Source of the DNA: Ignavibacteriales bacterium
Lineage (GTDB): Bacteria > Bacteroidota > Ignavibacteria > Ignavibacteriales > Ignavibacteriaceae
Direction of reading: 5' to 3'
DNA: 64,000 nt
Assembly: GCA_016709765.1 (NCBI GenBank)
Contig: JADJMD010000013.1
Coordinates: forward strand, 1,240,001 to 1,304,000
Shown: piece after piece, positions 1 through 9,390 of the stretch
How positions within the stretch are numbered: position 1 is the stretch's first letter
Layout: each line of letters opens with the position of its first letter
Made by a program: the position numbers and the translations under genes
The notes under the pieces: generated by a model
Seen by the model: only the letters and a program-made list of their open reading frames with translations
Told to the model about the DNA's origin: nothing
The model's database searches: none

Positions 1-335
1 AAGTATAATGTCATTGTATTGCTAATGGGAACATTATTATTAGTTGCATATCGGAAAATATTACCCGCCATCATCCACCAGGTCATTTTTAGTTTGTCGC
101 CATAAGAATCCACAATTTGATTCCGAAAAGCATCGCTCATCACAACAGAAGTATTACTGCTTGCCGCAGTAAATAAATCTAAATTGTAATAACAATTATA
201 TTTGGCTGTATTCATTCCATCCCAAATCGCGGTATCTGAACCGAGTACAAGATATACTTTGCCTTGTGGTAATATGAACGTGATAATTGAAATAATTATT
301 AAGAAGGAATTTCGCATGAGTATGAGCGATTTCAT
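1..335 (-). CDS. Exported protein, uncharacterised; C-terminus cut off by the left edge
   Basis: The reading frame runs from an ATG at 335 off the left edge with no stop, giving about 111 residues. The N-terminus has the look of a signal peptide: a short basic start (MRNS at residues 7-10), a run of Ile/Leu/Phe, then the mature part beginning near QGKVYLV. The mature part is rich in Asn, Tyr and Trp (KMTWWMMAGN) and has no cysteine cluster or catalytic motif that I can name. An alternative ATG at 317 would give a tighter signal peptide. It lies downstream of the cytochrome gene on the same strand, but a terminator-like hairpin at 352-399 separates them. Similar exported proteins of unknown role occur in Ignavibacteria; I assign no function. 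Confidence 0.6.
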   Translation of the reverse strand, partial: MKSLILMRNSFLIIISIITFILPQGKVYLVLGSDTAIWDGMNTAKYNCYYNLDLFTAASSNTSVVMSDAFRNQIVDSYGDKLKMTWWMMAGNIFRYATNNNVPISNTMTLY

Positions 336-351
336 AGTAACACCAATATTT

Positions 352-399
352 GGAAAAAATGCTTTACTAATAAAGCAAATCCTGCTTTAAGAGTAAAGC
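352..399 (-). terminator. Rho-independent terminator after the octaheme cytochrome gene
   Basis: There are two nested inverted repeats. The outer arms are GCTTTACT (361-368) and AGTAAAGC (392-399), and the inner arms are TAAAGC (371-376) and GCTTTA (384-389). A symmetric 2x2 internal loop lies between them and the apical loop has 7 nt. Read on the minus strand, the stem is followed at once by ATTTTTT (352-360), as expected for an intrinsic terminator. It sits 25 bp past the stop of the gene at 424-1800. Confidence 0.7.
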
Positions 400-423
400 G
401 TTATTGAATTTTTAACGCTGGAG

Positions 424-1800
424 TTATTTTATCAGGATCATCTTCTTCGTTTGAATAAAATCACCGGCCTGTAATCGGTAAAAATAAATTCCGCTTGTAA
501 GTTGAGATGCATCAAAGTTTATTTCATAACTTCCTGCAACTTTTTCTTCACTAACTAATGTTGTTACTTCTCTACCAAGAAAGTCATAAATTTTTAATTG
601 CACAAATTGTGTACTGCTTATTGCATACTGAATCTTTGTCCCCGGGTTGAATGGGTTTGGATAATTCTGATATAAAATAAATTCCATTGGGATTTGTTTT
701 TTTGATTCAACACTAGTTGGAAATCTTGTGAATCCGAGTTTAGATAATGTTGATGAATCTAAAGGCTCAGCATAATACAAATGTGCATTATCTGTCTCGG
801 ATTTTAAGAATTCCCATAAATCAGGATTTGATGGATAGATTGTTGAATCCCCAGTGTAAGTTGAATGATCAATTTTTAATGATTGCATCCAATCGCTTGG
901 AATTGGAATTACTTGATGCGGAATAATTACCTTCTTATTTGTTGAATCCCATTTTGTAAGAGTAATAAATCCTGTGTCATTATATTCTTGAATAGCCTGA
1001 TTAATCTGCCCCATTCCGCGATGGCAATCTGAACAAGATGTTGCATTTTTTTTAATTATGTGGGAATGCGTTGATGAAATTATATAATTAGTTTTACTAT
1101 TATAACTGTGTGTAACTATAGCACCCAGTTTAACCATTCCATCTTTTTTAATTAGCAAACGATAATCCGTGAATTCATTATTAAATCTTTTCTTTCCTGT
1201 TGTTATAAAACTTTCAAAATGACAACCTGCACAACTATAAACCGAAACAGCATGACAAGCTGAACAATCAACCTTATAACGATGACGATTGTGAGAGCCA
1301 TTATTACTAAGCTGTGTATGACAATTTGTACATTTTGCTTTTACTGCCCCGGAATCTTTTAGGGAAGCATAAAGAATATTTTCATCGCCATGTACTTCTT
1401 CTTTGGTATGACAAGATAAGCAAGTCATCCCCTCATTTGTGTGAACATCCATTCCAGAGTAGATTTCTCTTTCCCTTAGTTGCCTTTGATGACAGCTTAG
1501 ACAAGCATCTTCAGGAACATTAAGCGTGGTTTGAAAATTATGGCAATCAAAGCAGATGGGAGTATAAATTTGCGGGGGTATAGGTTCACCATTTTGATAT
1601 AAGCCCGTACTTGAGTGACACTTTTTACATGCTAAATCTTCATAAGGGACGTTTGTTATATTTTCCATCCCCCCGTTTTCTGATTTGTAAGCGGTACCAA
1701 AACCCGATCTTGTTTTGTGCAAACTATTTGAAAAATGCCATTGAGCAGCAAGCGTTGAATAGAGTGATAGAATAATTATCAGGGTTGATATGATTTTCAT
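424..1800 (-). CDS. Exported octaheme cytochrome c with T9SS C-terminal sorting domain
   Basis: This 458-residue protein has a signal peptide (residues 1-19, ending SLYSTLAAQ) and eight CxxCH haem-binding motifs. Their first cysteines are at 58, 83, 100, 127, 157, 179, 190 and 256. Extra histidines in the 120-250 region could serve as distal ligands. Residues 375-458 form a type A T9SS sorting domain (YQNYPNPFNPGTKI, then a beta-rich tail ending KKMILIK), so the protein should cross the outer membrane and be held at the cell surface. The family knowledge (multihaem c-type cytochromes, T9SS tails) is established; a role in extracellular electron transfer or as a surface reductase is inference. 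No dedicated partner such as a porin or quinol oxidase is next to it. The next gene upstream is another T9SS cargo. Confidence 0.88.
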   Translation of the reverse strand: MKIISTLIIILSLYSTLAAQWHFSNSLHKTRSGFGTAYKSENGGMENITNVPYEDLACKKCHSSTGLYQNGEPIPPQIYTPICFDCHNFQTTLNVPEDACLSCHQRQLREREIYSGMDVHTNEGMTCLSCHTKEEVHGDENILYASLKDSGAVKAKCTNCHTQLSNNGSHNRHRYKVDCSACHAVSVYSCAGCHFESFITTGKKRFNNEFTDYRLLIKKDGMVKLGAIVTHSYNSKTNYIISSTHSHIIKKNATSCSDCHRGMGQINQAIQEYNDTGFITLTKWDSTNKKVIIPHQVIPIPSDWMQSLKIDHSTYTGDSTIYPSNPDLWEFLKSETDNAHLYYAEPLDSSTLSKLGFTRFPTSVESKKQIPMEFILYQNYPNPFNPGTKIQYAISSTQFVQLKIYDFLGREVTTLVSEEKVAGSYEINFDASQLTSGIYFYRLQAGDFIQTKKMILIK

Positions 1801-1929
1801 GATCCATCCTCATACTTATTATAAAAAGCTATAAGCTATTAAGTAACATTTAAAATAATAAATAGAATTCAATTAATGTTTTTTGATGGGCATTAGTTGG
1901 GGAATGAAAAATATTGTTGATTATAACGT

Positions 1930-1951
1930 AGGGCAGAATCAATCCGCCCCT
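1930..1951 (-). terminator. Imperfect hairpin after the CotH-like gene; possible terminator or dispersed repeat
   Basis: AGGGC (1930-1934) can pair with GCCCCT (1946-1951) with one bulged C, and the AGAATCAATCC between them adds partial pairing. It is only 15 bp downstream of the stop at 1966 but has no strong T-run after it on the minus strand. It is much more GC-rich than its surroundings, so it may be a dispersed palindromic repeat that acts as a weak terminator. Confidence 0.35.
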
Positions 1952-1965
1952 GATGTTCAAGTAAT

Positions 1966-4959
1966 TTACTTTAGGAGGAGCATCTTTTTAGTCTCAACAA
2001 AACTACCAGCTTGTAAACGGTAGAAATAAACTCCGCTTGGATATTTTGTTGCCTTGAATTCTACCTCGTAAGTACCTGCTGTTTTGTATTCATCTACCAA
2101 TGTTGCAACTTCACTTCCAAGTAGATTATATATTTTTAATGTTTGTTGACTGCCGACTGGTGACTGCCAACTAATTTTTGTGCTTGGATTAAACGGGTTT
2201 GGATAATTTTGAAATAACGTAAATTCACTCGGAATTAAATTTTCTTCACCTTCGACTTTCGTGTAGATATCATTTAAATATCCAGGCGTTCCATAAAGTC
2301 CTGATGCACTCCAGCTTTCAACGAGAGAATTATCCCTCTGTGGATTTATTAATGCTAATGTTGGTCCATTTCCGTTTGGAAGAGTTGGCCAGATTCCACT
2401 GGATGAGTATGATACTTCATCAATTAGATTATCCGAATTATCTTTTAGCATTATATGATCGCCATCACTGCTTAAACCAAAAATTATGTTGCCCAAAATT
2501 TTATTTTGGTTTGGATTAAGTTGTTTGAATTTTATTGTATCTCGGCAAAGGACTAAATAATCCTTCGCATAAATTGTTGTTCCGGCAGGAAAAACAAATT
2601 GATTCGCCAAGTTATCATCGCCAAACTTCCATCCAGATATATCAACCGCAGCATCATCGGGATTATAAAATTCTATCCAATCTTCTGTATCAAATACAGT
2701 AGATGATTTGTAATTAATTTCATTTATCACAATTGAAGTAACCGTTAGTTCGTCTGGCTCAAACAAAGCAGTTAAAGTTGAATTATGCTCAAGTAAAACA
2801 GAAATTTCTGGAGTGGTTGCATTTGAAATACCTTCCCAGCCAACAAAACGATAACCCGGCATTGGTAATGCATTAATTGTTAAAGGGATATTATCAAAGA
2901 AAACATTTGTTGAAGCATTTTCTTTAACTTCAACCCCTGCTGTAAAAACCTTTCCCCATGAAGGATTATTTCTGCTAATAACGAGGGAAGCCGAGCCCGT
3001 AATACCAAACTTAGTATAAAAATGTCCTCTTATATTTACAGGTCTGTCAACAGCAAAGCTGCGCATCATATCTATAAGTTCCTCCCAGGTATCGCCAAAA
3101 GAAATTGATTGAGGCCATCTTTCTTTATGTCTTGGAATTTCCGAAGCAATATTTTGCGCCATACTATCGATTACAAAAAGTACATGATTAGGTTCAAAAG
3201 TGGTATTAATGTGTGCAGCCATTCTCTGGATAAATTCGTTTTTAAATTCCGGATTATCTAATAGCTTTCTTAACATTAAAGTTGACCAAGGCGGATTTGG
3301 CCAATCAGGTCCATTTGTTGCAGTTGCTTGTGCTAATGTATTTGTTGTTGCCAACCCCTGTGAATTGCCGCCAAAAGTAAAATCAAGATCGTAAATCATC
3401 CATCGCCATTTTGAACCTTCAGTTCTTTCCCGCCACAACTTCATATTTGATCCGGGCCAATCGCCATTTGCAGAATAAATTTGTGCAATCTGATAATCTA
3501 TGTACTCATCAATATCTACTATTGATTTTATATAATCATAATTAGGTGGATGCGCCATGTTTTTTGTGGAAAGAAAAGTGATCATATCATTATAAGCAGT
3601 TAAATCACCATTGTTTGCGTAAACTCCTTTACTAATCTCAATCAAGTCAATATTATCTTTATTAACCCCATGATGATAAAAAACATAATGTTCGTTCAAC
3701 TTTTCGCGGATGTTATGAATTCCCCAATATTCACCGTTAATAAATAAAATTGATGGACGATAATCCTGATAATCGACTTTCATTCCTTGCTCAATTAACG
3801 TTTGCACCATTCCATCTCTAAACATTGTCCTCCACCAATCTTGAGCAGAACTTCGTAAAATAAAATTATTGTATTCGTAAACTGGGATATCATCAAACAA
3901 ACGATAGCGGAGTTTATCATTTCCATATTCTCCTCGAAAATAAAATGCAAGAGATTTTTCCGGATACAGGCGGCTACATCCGCCAAAGATTTTAACCCCT
4001 GAGTTAACTTTAAATGCAAGTGATTTGTCAAACTCAAAAAACTCTAAGCTAACAGGTCTTTCCCAATCTTGGTTCCAATTTCTTGGTTGTGTACTGCAAT
4101 TACCAATTATTCCGTTTGTGCCGATAACATAAATTCCTGAAGTATCGCTAAAAAAGTTTGCAGGATCGGTAACAAGAGAGAATACGGGAAGATCAGTTGT
4201 TTCATTAATGAAATATGTTCTTGTTTCGGTTGTGCTTGGTGAAAAGCCATCTTTAAATGCACGGAATCTTAAAACAAAGGTTGAATCAATTTGCAAAGGA
4301 ATAGAATAAACATCACTTGATGCTATTGGAATTGTTCCATCGCTTGTAAAACGAATTGTTACATCTGCTAAGCTATGTGTCGCAGAAACACTAATTGATG
4401 AAGAGTAAAATCCACTTTGAATTGATATTATCGGCACGGGAAGAATATTAAAAATGCCAACTTCTAAATTTGCCGATGCTGGTGTTGCAGGAGAAAATTG
4501 GAACCAATCGTTTGTTCCATTTGGAAACCTACCGAAAGAAATGTCGGTTTGCTGCAAACCGAAAGTTACTGTATCAACCAATGTTAAAATTGAATTAAAC
4601 AATCCAATACTTTCACCATCAGCACTTAATTTAAAATTTGCATGATTGCCGGTGTTAGCATCATCGGCCCAGATCAAAACATATCCGCCGGCTTCTACAA
4701 TAAGGTCATTTTGGAGTTGGAATTTTTGTGGTTGTGATAAATCATCAGTTATGTAATAATCTTTTAAATTAACCGAGGTGGAACCGGAATTATAAATCTC
4801 AATCCAATCCGCATAGTTATTAAAATCAGGGTCAGTAATTGTAGTTGAGTTTGAAGCCATAAACTCATTGATAAAAAGTCCTTGTGCATTTAAAGAACAA
4901 GAATAAAATAAAAAGAGAATTGCCGTTAGTTTCTTAAGATGTGTAAAAGAAAATATCAT
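1966..4959 (-). CDS. Exported CotH-kinase-like protein with lamin-tail domains and T9SS sorting domain
   Basis: This 997-residue multidomain surface protein has a signal peptide (1-26, ending SCSLNAQG). It is followed by a lamin-tail domain (about 27-160; LFINEFMASN, DWIEIYNSGS), a chitobiase/hexosaminidase C-terminal-like beta domain (about 170-250), a CotH kinase-like domain (about 255-600), an InlB-type repeat (about 700-735; GYRFVGWEG), a second lamin-tail domain (about 743-880) and a T9SS type A sorting tail (from about 912; FQNYPNPFNPSTKI). CotH-family marks are RSSAQDW, FRDGMVQ and DLDFTFGG near residue 525, the metal-binding motif. CotH proteins of spores phosphorylate coat proteins; by family this one may phosphorylate secreted proteins or bind wall or sugar ligands. 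Whether the fold is active here is unknown. It starts 247 bp upstream of the amidase end and shares its strand. Confidence 0.85.
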   Translation of the reverse strand: MIFSFTHLKKLTAILFLFYSCSLNAQGLFINEFMASNSTTITDPDFNNYADWIEIYNSGSTSVNLKDYYITDDLSQPQKFQLQNDLIVEAGGYVLIWADDANTGNHANFKLSADGESIGLFNSILTLVDTVTFGLQQTDISFGRFPNGTNDWFQFSPATPASANLEVGIFNILPVPIISIQSGFYSSSISVSATHSLADVTIRFTSDGTIPIASSDVYSIPLQIDSTFVLRFRAFKDGFSPSTTETRTYFINETTDLPVFSLVTDPANFFSDTSGIYVIGTNGIIGNCSTQPRNWNQDWERPVSLEFFEFDKSLAFKVNSGVKIFGGCSRLYPEKSLAFYFRGEYGNDKLRYRLFDDIPVYEYNNFILRSSAQDWWRTMFRDGMVQTLIEQGMKVDYQDYRPSILFINGEYWGIHNIREKLNEHYVFYHHGVNKDNIDLIEISKGVYANNGDLTAYNDMITFLSTKNMAHPPNYDYIKSIVDIDEYIDYQIAQIYSANGDWPGSNMKLWRERTEGSKWRWMIYDLDFTFGGNSQGLATTNTLAQATATNGPDWPNPPWSTLMLRKLLDNPEFKNEFIQRMAAHINTTFEPNHVLFVIDSMAQNIASEIPRHKERWPQSISFGDTWEELIDMMRSFAVDRPVNIRGHFYTKFGITGSASLVISRNNPSWGKVFTAGVEVKENASTNVFFDNIPLTINALPMPGYRFVGWEGISNATTPEISVLLEHNSTLTALFEPDELTVTSIVINEINYKSSTVFDTEDWIEFYNPDDAAVDISGWKFGDDNLANQFVFPAGTTIYAKDYLVLCRDTIKFKQLNPNQNKILGNIIFGLSSDGDHIMLKDNSDNLIDEVSYSSSGIWPTLPNGNGPTLALINPQRDNSLVESWSASGLYGTPGYLNDIYTKVEGEENLIPSEFTLFQNYPNPFNPSTKISWQSPVGSQQTLKIYNLLGSEVATLVDEYKTAGTYEVEFKATKYPSGVYFYRLQAGSFVETKKMLLLK

Positions 4960-5065
4960 TGGTGTATTTGTCCTATTATATAAAGTAAAATTACGTATAA
5001 TGTGTGTAAGATTTCTAATAATGTTTTCACTTTATGGCTATATCCCTTTTATAAAAACAGGTTAA

Positions 5066-6712
5066 TTATTTAAACATAGCCGGATGTTTTTTATGAAAAT
5101 CTGTTGCATCCTGATAGAGTTTTGCAAAGGCTATTAATCGACCTTCGTCAAATAGTCTTCCAATAAAAGTAATGCTTGTTGGGGTTCCGTTATCAGAAAA
5201 ACCGTTTGGTAAGACAACACATGGATGTCCGGTTAAATTTGTAATAATATTACTATCTCCATTATCGGAGGGGGCAATGAATAAATCAATTTTGCTCATT
5301 AGTTTTTGCATTTCCTGAATCAGCAACGTTCTTATGCGGCTAGCATTTATATATTCTACTGCAGGAATAAATCTGGAAGCACGAAATGAATTTGGCCATG
5401 CATTTTTTATTTGTCTTACTAATAAATCATCTTTGTTGCTGCGTGTTAATTCATCAAACGCTGCACCCGCCTCTGCGGACAGAATAATAGTAAGATCATT
5501 TACAGGATAATCGGGAAGTTCAATCGGTATTAACTCAACTCCAAGTTCTTTGAGTTTTGCTAGTGTAATTGAGTCGTTATTGTGAAAATCGTAAAGCTTA
5601 TCAAAATCTTTTTTAAGGTATCCGACTTTCAATCCTTCAATATCTATAACCGGATTATAAGTAAACGGTACATCATATAATGTCTGATCAACACCATCCA
5701 CTCCATAAATAGCATTAAAAACAATAGCAAGATCCTCGGCTGATCTGCAAATAGGACCAATCTTATCCATAGACCAGCTAAGAGCCATTGCCCCTGTCCG
5801 GCTCACTCTTCCGTAAGTTGGTCTTAGTCCGGTTGTGCCACATACAGTTGAAGGAGACACAATAGACCCATAAGTTTCTGTTCCGATTGCAAATGGAACC
5901 AGCCCGGCTGAAACAGAGGCAGCAGAACCTGCGGAAGAACCGCTTGAGCCGCTTGTTGTATCCCAAGGGTTTCTCGTTTTTCCTCCAAACCATACATCTC
6001 CCCAGGCAAGCGCACCCATAGAAAGTTTTGCGATAAGTATCGCTCCAGCATTTTCTAATTTTGTTATTACCGTTGCATCTTCATCAATTATCTGATCTTT
6101 ATAGGGCATTGCACCCCAGGTAGTTTTATAATCTTTAGTAGCAAGCAAATCTTTTACTGCAAACGGAATTCCATGAAGTAAACCCCGATATTTTCCTAAA
6201 GCAATTTCTTCGTCCGCTATTTTAGCCTCGCGTAAAGCTCTTTCTTCGGTAAAAGAAACAACACAGTATAAAGTTGGATCAAGCTTTTTTAAGCGCTCAA
6301 TAAAAAACTTTGTTAATTCAGTTGAGGATATTTGTTTTGTTTTAATTAGTTCAGCAAGTTGTCCGATTGTATAAAAAGCTAGTTCATCTTTATTAAATGG
6401 CATTTTTATATTTGAGTAATCACTAAACTTTATTGGATTTTGTTCTTGGGGAAAAATAAATCCAACAGGTATTGGATTAAAAAGTAATGATGGCATTACG
6501 CTGTTATCAAGTTCAACGTCTCTTATTCTTTTATAATTACCTTTTTGTTCTTCAAGAGAACTAAGCATTGAATCTCTTTCAGCATCTGTAAAATGGAGAT
6601 CGATAATTTTTTCAGCATTCTCAATATTTTCTTTAGATACACCTTGAGCATTAAGAGAAAGCTGAGTTATAAAGAAAATGGTTGCAAGAATAAATAAGCA
6701 ATAATATTTCAT
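5066..6712 (-). CDS. Secreted amidase (amidase signature family)
   Basis: This 548-residue protein has a signal peptide (1-22) and an amidase-signature domain from about residue 115 to the end. The Ser-cisSer-Lys triad is visible: K187 (GIPFAVKDLL), S259 (GSSAGSAAS) and nucleophile S283 (GTETYGS). The spacing (24 residues between the serines, 96 from Lys to nucleophile) matches GatA-type amidases. The family hydrolyses amide bonds of small molecules or peptides. This one is exported, so it is not the GatA subunit of the tRNA amidotransferase, and no gatB or gatC is near. About 90 residues of less conserved sequence precede the domain. The exact substrate cannot be told from sequence. Confidence 0.88.
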   Translation of the reverse strand: MKYYCLFILATIFFITQLSLNAQGVSKENIENAEKIIDLHFTDAERDSMLSSLEEQKGNYKRIRDVELDNSVMPSLLFNPIPVGFIFPQEQNPIKFSDYSNIKMPFNKDELAFYTIGQLAELIKTKQISSTELTKFFIERLKKLDPTLYCVVSFTEERALREAKIADEEIALGKYRGLLHGIPFAVKDLLATKDYKTTWGAMPYKDQIIDEDATVITKLENAGAILIAKLSMGALAWGDVWFGGKTRNPWDTTSGSSGSSAGSAASVSAGLVPFAIGTETYGSIVSPSTVCGTTGLRPTYGRVSRTGAMALSWSMDKIGPICRSAEDLAIVFNAIYGVDGVDQTLYDVPFTYNPVIDIEGLKVGYLKKDFDKLYDFHNNDSITLAKLKELGVELIPIELPDYPVNDLTIILSAEAGAAFDELTRSNKDDLLVRQIKNAWPNSFRASRFIPAVEYINASRIRTLLIQEMQKLMSKIDLFIAPSDNGDSNIITNLTGHPCVVLPNGFSDNGTPTSITFIGRLFDEGRLIAFAKLYQDATDFHKKHPAMFK

Positions 6713-6968
6713 AATAAATTCCTTCTAGTTTGGAGAAAATTATTTCTAATAATTGACTAATGCTAATTCTCTTTTAAGAAAAGAAAATTGAGCGGACCAA
6801 CAAAAGAGTGAAAACTTGATTACTGCATCGTTCAATTTAGATCTCAAAAAATTATTATTAAAAATCACATTGTTTTAATTTGGTTATTTATTGTTAGATG
6901 ACAATTTTTTATAATTGCTCTGAGCAAACTAATCCTCAATTTAATATATCCTTAAAAAGGAGTAACAT

Positions 6969-7397
6969 ATGGTATCTATTAATCCTCACATTAACTTCAA
7001 CGGAAATGCCGAAGAAGCATTCACATTTTACAAATCAGTATTTGGTGGAGAGTTTGCAAAAATTATTCGCTTAAAGGAGATATCAAGCCCTGAATTTCCA
7101 GTAGCAGAAAATGATAAAAATAAAATACTGCATATTGCTTTGCCTATTGGTAAAAACATTTTAATGGGCAATGACGTTCCAGAAAGCATGGGACAAGTAA
7201 ATGAAAATGAAAACAGATCTAAAATATCAATTAGCACAGAAAGTCGTGAAGAAGCAGACAAATTATTTAACGGACTTTCGGAAGGTGGCAATATTGAAAT
7301 GCCTATTTCCGACAGTCCTTGGGGTTCATACTTTGGAATGTTTAGAGACAAATTTGGTATTGAATGGATGATAAGTTTTACAAAAGAAAATTATTAA
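6969..7397 (+). CDS. VOC-superfamily protein (PhnB/glyoxalase-like)
   Basis: This 142-residue cytosolic protein has the PhnB-type VOC fold: INPHINFNGNAEEAFTFYKSVF at the start, a central PIGKNILMGNDVPE, and near the end WGSYFGMFRDKFGIEWM. These proteins are metal-binding beta-alpha-beta-beta-beta dimers often labelled 3-demethylubiquinone methyltransferase-like or glyoxalase. The real reaction is seldom known. The start has an AAAGGAG site 6 nt upstream (6956-6962). It opens a plus-strand cluster of six small proteins ending at 10448, the next gene beginning 10 bp downstream. Confidence 0.82.
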   Translation: MVSINPHINFNGNAEEAFTFYKSVFGGEFAKIIRLKEISSPEFPVAENDKNKILHIALPIGKNILMGNDVPESMGQVNENENRSKISISTESREEADKLFNGLSEGGNIEMPISDSPWGSYFGMFRDKFGIEWMISFTKENY

Positions 7398-7407
7398 AGA
7401 AGGAATT

Positions 7408-8058
7408 ATGCAAAAATTAAGAGTAGAAAGTTTTTCAATTTCAATTGATGGTTTTGGTGCGGGACCAAATCAAAACCTGGAAAATCCATTGGGTGTTGGG
7501 GGTGGAAATCTTCACCAATGGTTTTTGCCCACAAAAACTTTTCAACAAAACGTATTAGGAAAGAGTGATGGAACATCAGGAGTTGATAATGATTTTGCCG
7601 AAAAAGGTTTTAAAAATATTGGAGCGTGGATTTTAGGGCGTAATATGTATAGTCCATATCGCGGCCTACCAAACCTTAATTGGAAAGGATGGTGGGGTAA
7701 TAATCCGCCATATCACGTTCCTGTCTTTATCATAACCAATCATAAGCGTGAATCAATTGAAATGGAAGGAGGAACCACATTTCATTTTGTTACCGAAGGT
7801 ATTCACGCTGCACTTGAACGTGCATTTGATTCTGCCAAAGGAAAAGATGTACGAATTGGTGGAGGAGCAAATGTAATTCGTCAGTATCTAAACGCAAAGC
7901 TAATTGATGAAATGCATATTGTTGTTTCACCTATTTTTTTGGGTTCGGGAGAAAATCTTTTTTCTGGAATAAATATGGTTTCCTTAGGATATAAATGCGT
8001 AGAACAAGCCGCAACAGAAAATGCGACACATTTAATAATTAAAAAAGTGAATTTCTAA
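7408..8058 (+). CDS. Dihydrofolate reductase-like protein (RibD C-terminal family)
   Basis: This 216-residue single-domain protein begins MQKLRVESFSISIDGFGAG and carries the family blocks GAWILGRNMY, VRIGGGANVIRQYL and IDEMHIVVSPIFLGSG. The RibD C-terminal/DHFR-like fold binds NADPH; stand-alone members of this kind are common in soil Bacteroidota and mostly lack an assigned substrate. It follows the VOC gene by 10 bp, and 33 bp separate it from the double-VOC gene, so co-transcription is likely. A second, more distant relative is at 9858-10448. It is not a housekeeping FolA and not the bifunctional RibD, whose deaminase domain is absent. Confidence 0.82.
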   Translation: MQKLRVESFSISIDGFGAGPNQNLENPLGVGGGNLHQWFLPTKTFQQNVLGKSDGTSGVDNDFAEKGFKNIGAWILGRNMYSPYRGLPNLNWKGWWGNNPPYHVPVFIITNHKRESIEMEGGTTFHFVTEGIHAALERAFDSAKGKDVRIGGGANVIRQYLNAKLIDEMHIVVSPIFLGSGENLFSGINMVSLGYKCVEQAATENATHLIIKKVNF

Positions 8059-8091
8059 AGGGTCACATTAAAGTTACAAAAAGGAAATAAA

Positions 8092-8988
8092 ATGCAAAAA
8101 ATAACCCCATTTTTATGGTTTGATAAATCAGTTGAAGAAGCGACAAATTTTTATATAACCGTCTTTGATAATTCTAAAATTCTCAACGTTTCCAGTTACA
8201 ATGAAGAAAGTGCTAAAGCCTCAGGGCAAAAACCCGGATCAGCAATGACCGTTTCATTTCAACTTGAAGGACAAAACTTTACTGCACTTAACGGCGGGCC
8301 ACATTTTAAATTAAATCAGTCAACTTCTTTTTTTGTTTACTGCGAATCTGATGCAAAAATTGAAAAAGTTTTTAATAAGCTATCAGATGGTGGTAAAGTT
8401 ATTTTCCCTTTGGATAAATACGATTGGAGCCCTAAGTATGCGTGGGTAATTGATAAATTTGGTTTGTCCTGGCAGCTTGATGTAGATAAGATCAACAATC
8501 CGCAGAAAATACTTCCCGCCCTGCTTTTTGTTAATGAAAAAGTATTAAAAGTGAGAGAAGCAATTTCTTTTTATACATCAGTATTTCCTCAATCAAAATT
8601 AGTAATGGAATCACCTTATGATAAATCTTTAGGTTTGCCGGATAGTGCGCTGCTTTTTGCACAATTTAAATTATCCGATTACCTCTTTAACGCGATGAGC
8701 GGACAAGGCGAACATAAATTTGATTTTAATGAAGCTTTTTCATTTGTTGTTAATTGTAAAGATCAGGAAGAGGTTGATTACTACTGGAACAAGCTTGCCT
8801 CAGATGGCGGAGTTGAAAGCCAATGTGCTTGGCTTAAGGATAAATACGGAGTAAGCTGGCAAATTGTTCCAACAAAATTAATGGAACTATTAAGTCACCC
8901 TGATCCGGTAAAAGTGCAAAAAGTAATGATGGCAATGCTGCAAATGAAAAAGATCATCATTACTGATTTAGAAAAAGCAGCAGAATAA
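8092..8988 (+). CDS. Tandem VOC-domain protein (two PhnB-like domains)
   Basis: This 298-residue protein is built of two VOC domains. The first (about 1-140) begins ITPFLWFDKSVEEATNFY and ends KFGLSWQLDV. The second (about 145-275) begins ILPALLFVNEKV and ends KYGVSWQIVP. The C-terminal helix has LSHPDPVKVQKVMMAML, a tail seen in many 3-demethylubiquinone methyltransferase-like VOC proteins. A dimer-like active site could therefore form within one chain. The reaction is unknown. It is separated by only 3 bp from the DUF1801 gene, which argues for one operon. Confidence 0.83.
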   Translation: MQKITPFLWFDKSVEEATNFYITVFDNSKILNVSSYNEESAKASGQKPGSAMTVSFQLEGQNFTALNGGPHFKLNQSTSFFVYCESDAKIEKVFNKLSDGGKVIFPLDKYDWSPKYAWVIDKFGLSWQLDVDKINNPQKILPALLFVNEKVLKVREAISFYTSVFPQSKLVMESPYDKSLGLPDSALLFAQFKLSDYLFNAMSGQGEHKFDFNEAFSFVVNCKDQEEVDYYWNKLASDGGVESQCAWLKDKYGVSWQIVPTKLMELLSHPDPVKVQKVMMAMLQMKKIIITDLEKAAE

Positions 8989-8991
8989 AAT

Positions 8992-9390
8992 ATGAAACAG
9001 AATACAGATAAAATAAAGTCAATTGATGATTATATAAATCAATATCCAGACGAGATAAAATCAAAGCTGAAAACTATTCGTGCAACAATAATGAAAGCCG
9101 CACCAAAAGCTACTGAAGTTATCAGCTACGGAATGCCGGCATTTAAACAAAATAAAGTGCTTGTTTACTTTGCTGTTAATAAAAATCATATCGGGTTTTA
9201 CCCGACTGCAAATCCTATAAAAGTTTTTAGCAAAGAACTTGAGGTGTATAAAACATCAAAAGGTGCGATTCAATTTCAGCTGGATGAAAAGATTCCATTA
9301 GCTTTAGTTTCAAAGATCACAAAGTTTAGAGTTAAAGAGGACATCATCTTGCAAATGAATAAAAGTAAAAAAGGGAAAAGTATAAAATGA
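8992..9390 (+). CDS. DUF1801 / YdhG-like protein
   Basis: This 132-residue cytosolic protein has the DUF1801 pattern: SIDDYINQYPDEIKSKLKTIRATI, then AAPKATEVISYGMPAFKQNKVLVYFA, and a C-terminal part with IGFYPTANPIKVF. The family includes a Bacillus protein named as an intracellular iron chaperone, but most members are functionally open. The stop codon overlaps the next start (ATGA at 9387-9390), indicating translational coupling with the SnoaL-like gene. Confidence 0.85.
   Translation: MKQNTDKIKSIDDYINQYPDEIKSKLKTIRATIMKAAPKATEVISYGMPAFKQNKVLVYFAVNKNHIGFYPTANPIKVFSKELEVYKTSKGAIQFQLDEKIPLALVSKITKFRVKEDIILQMNKSKKGKSIK

Noticed and set aside
5066..6712. gatA (Glu-tRNA amidotransferase subunit A)
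   Set aside because: The amidase has a signal peptide, an extra N-terminal section and no gatB or gatC neighbour.
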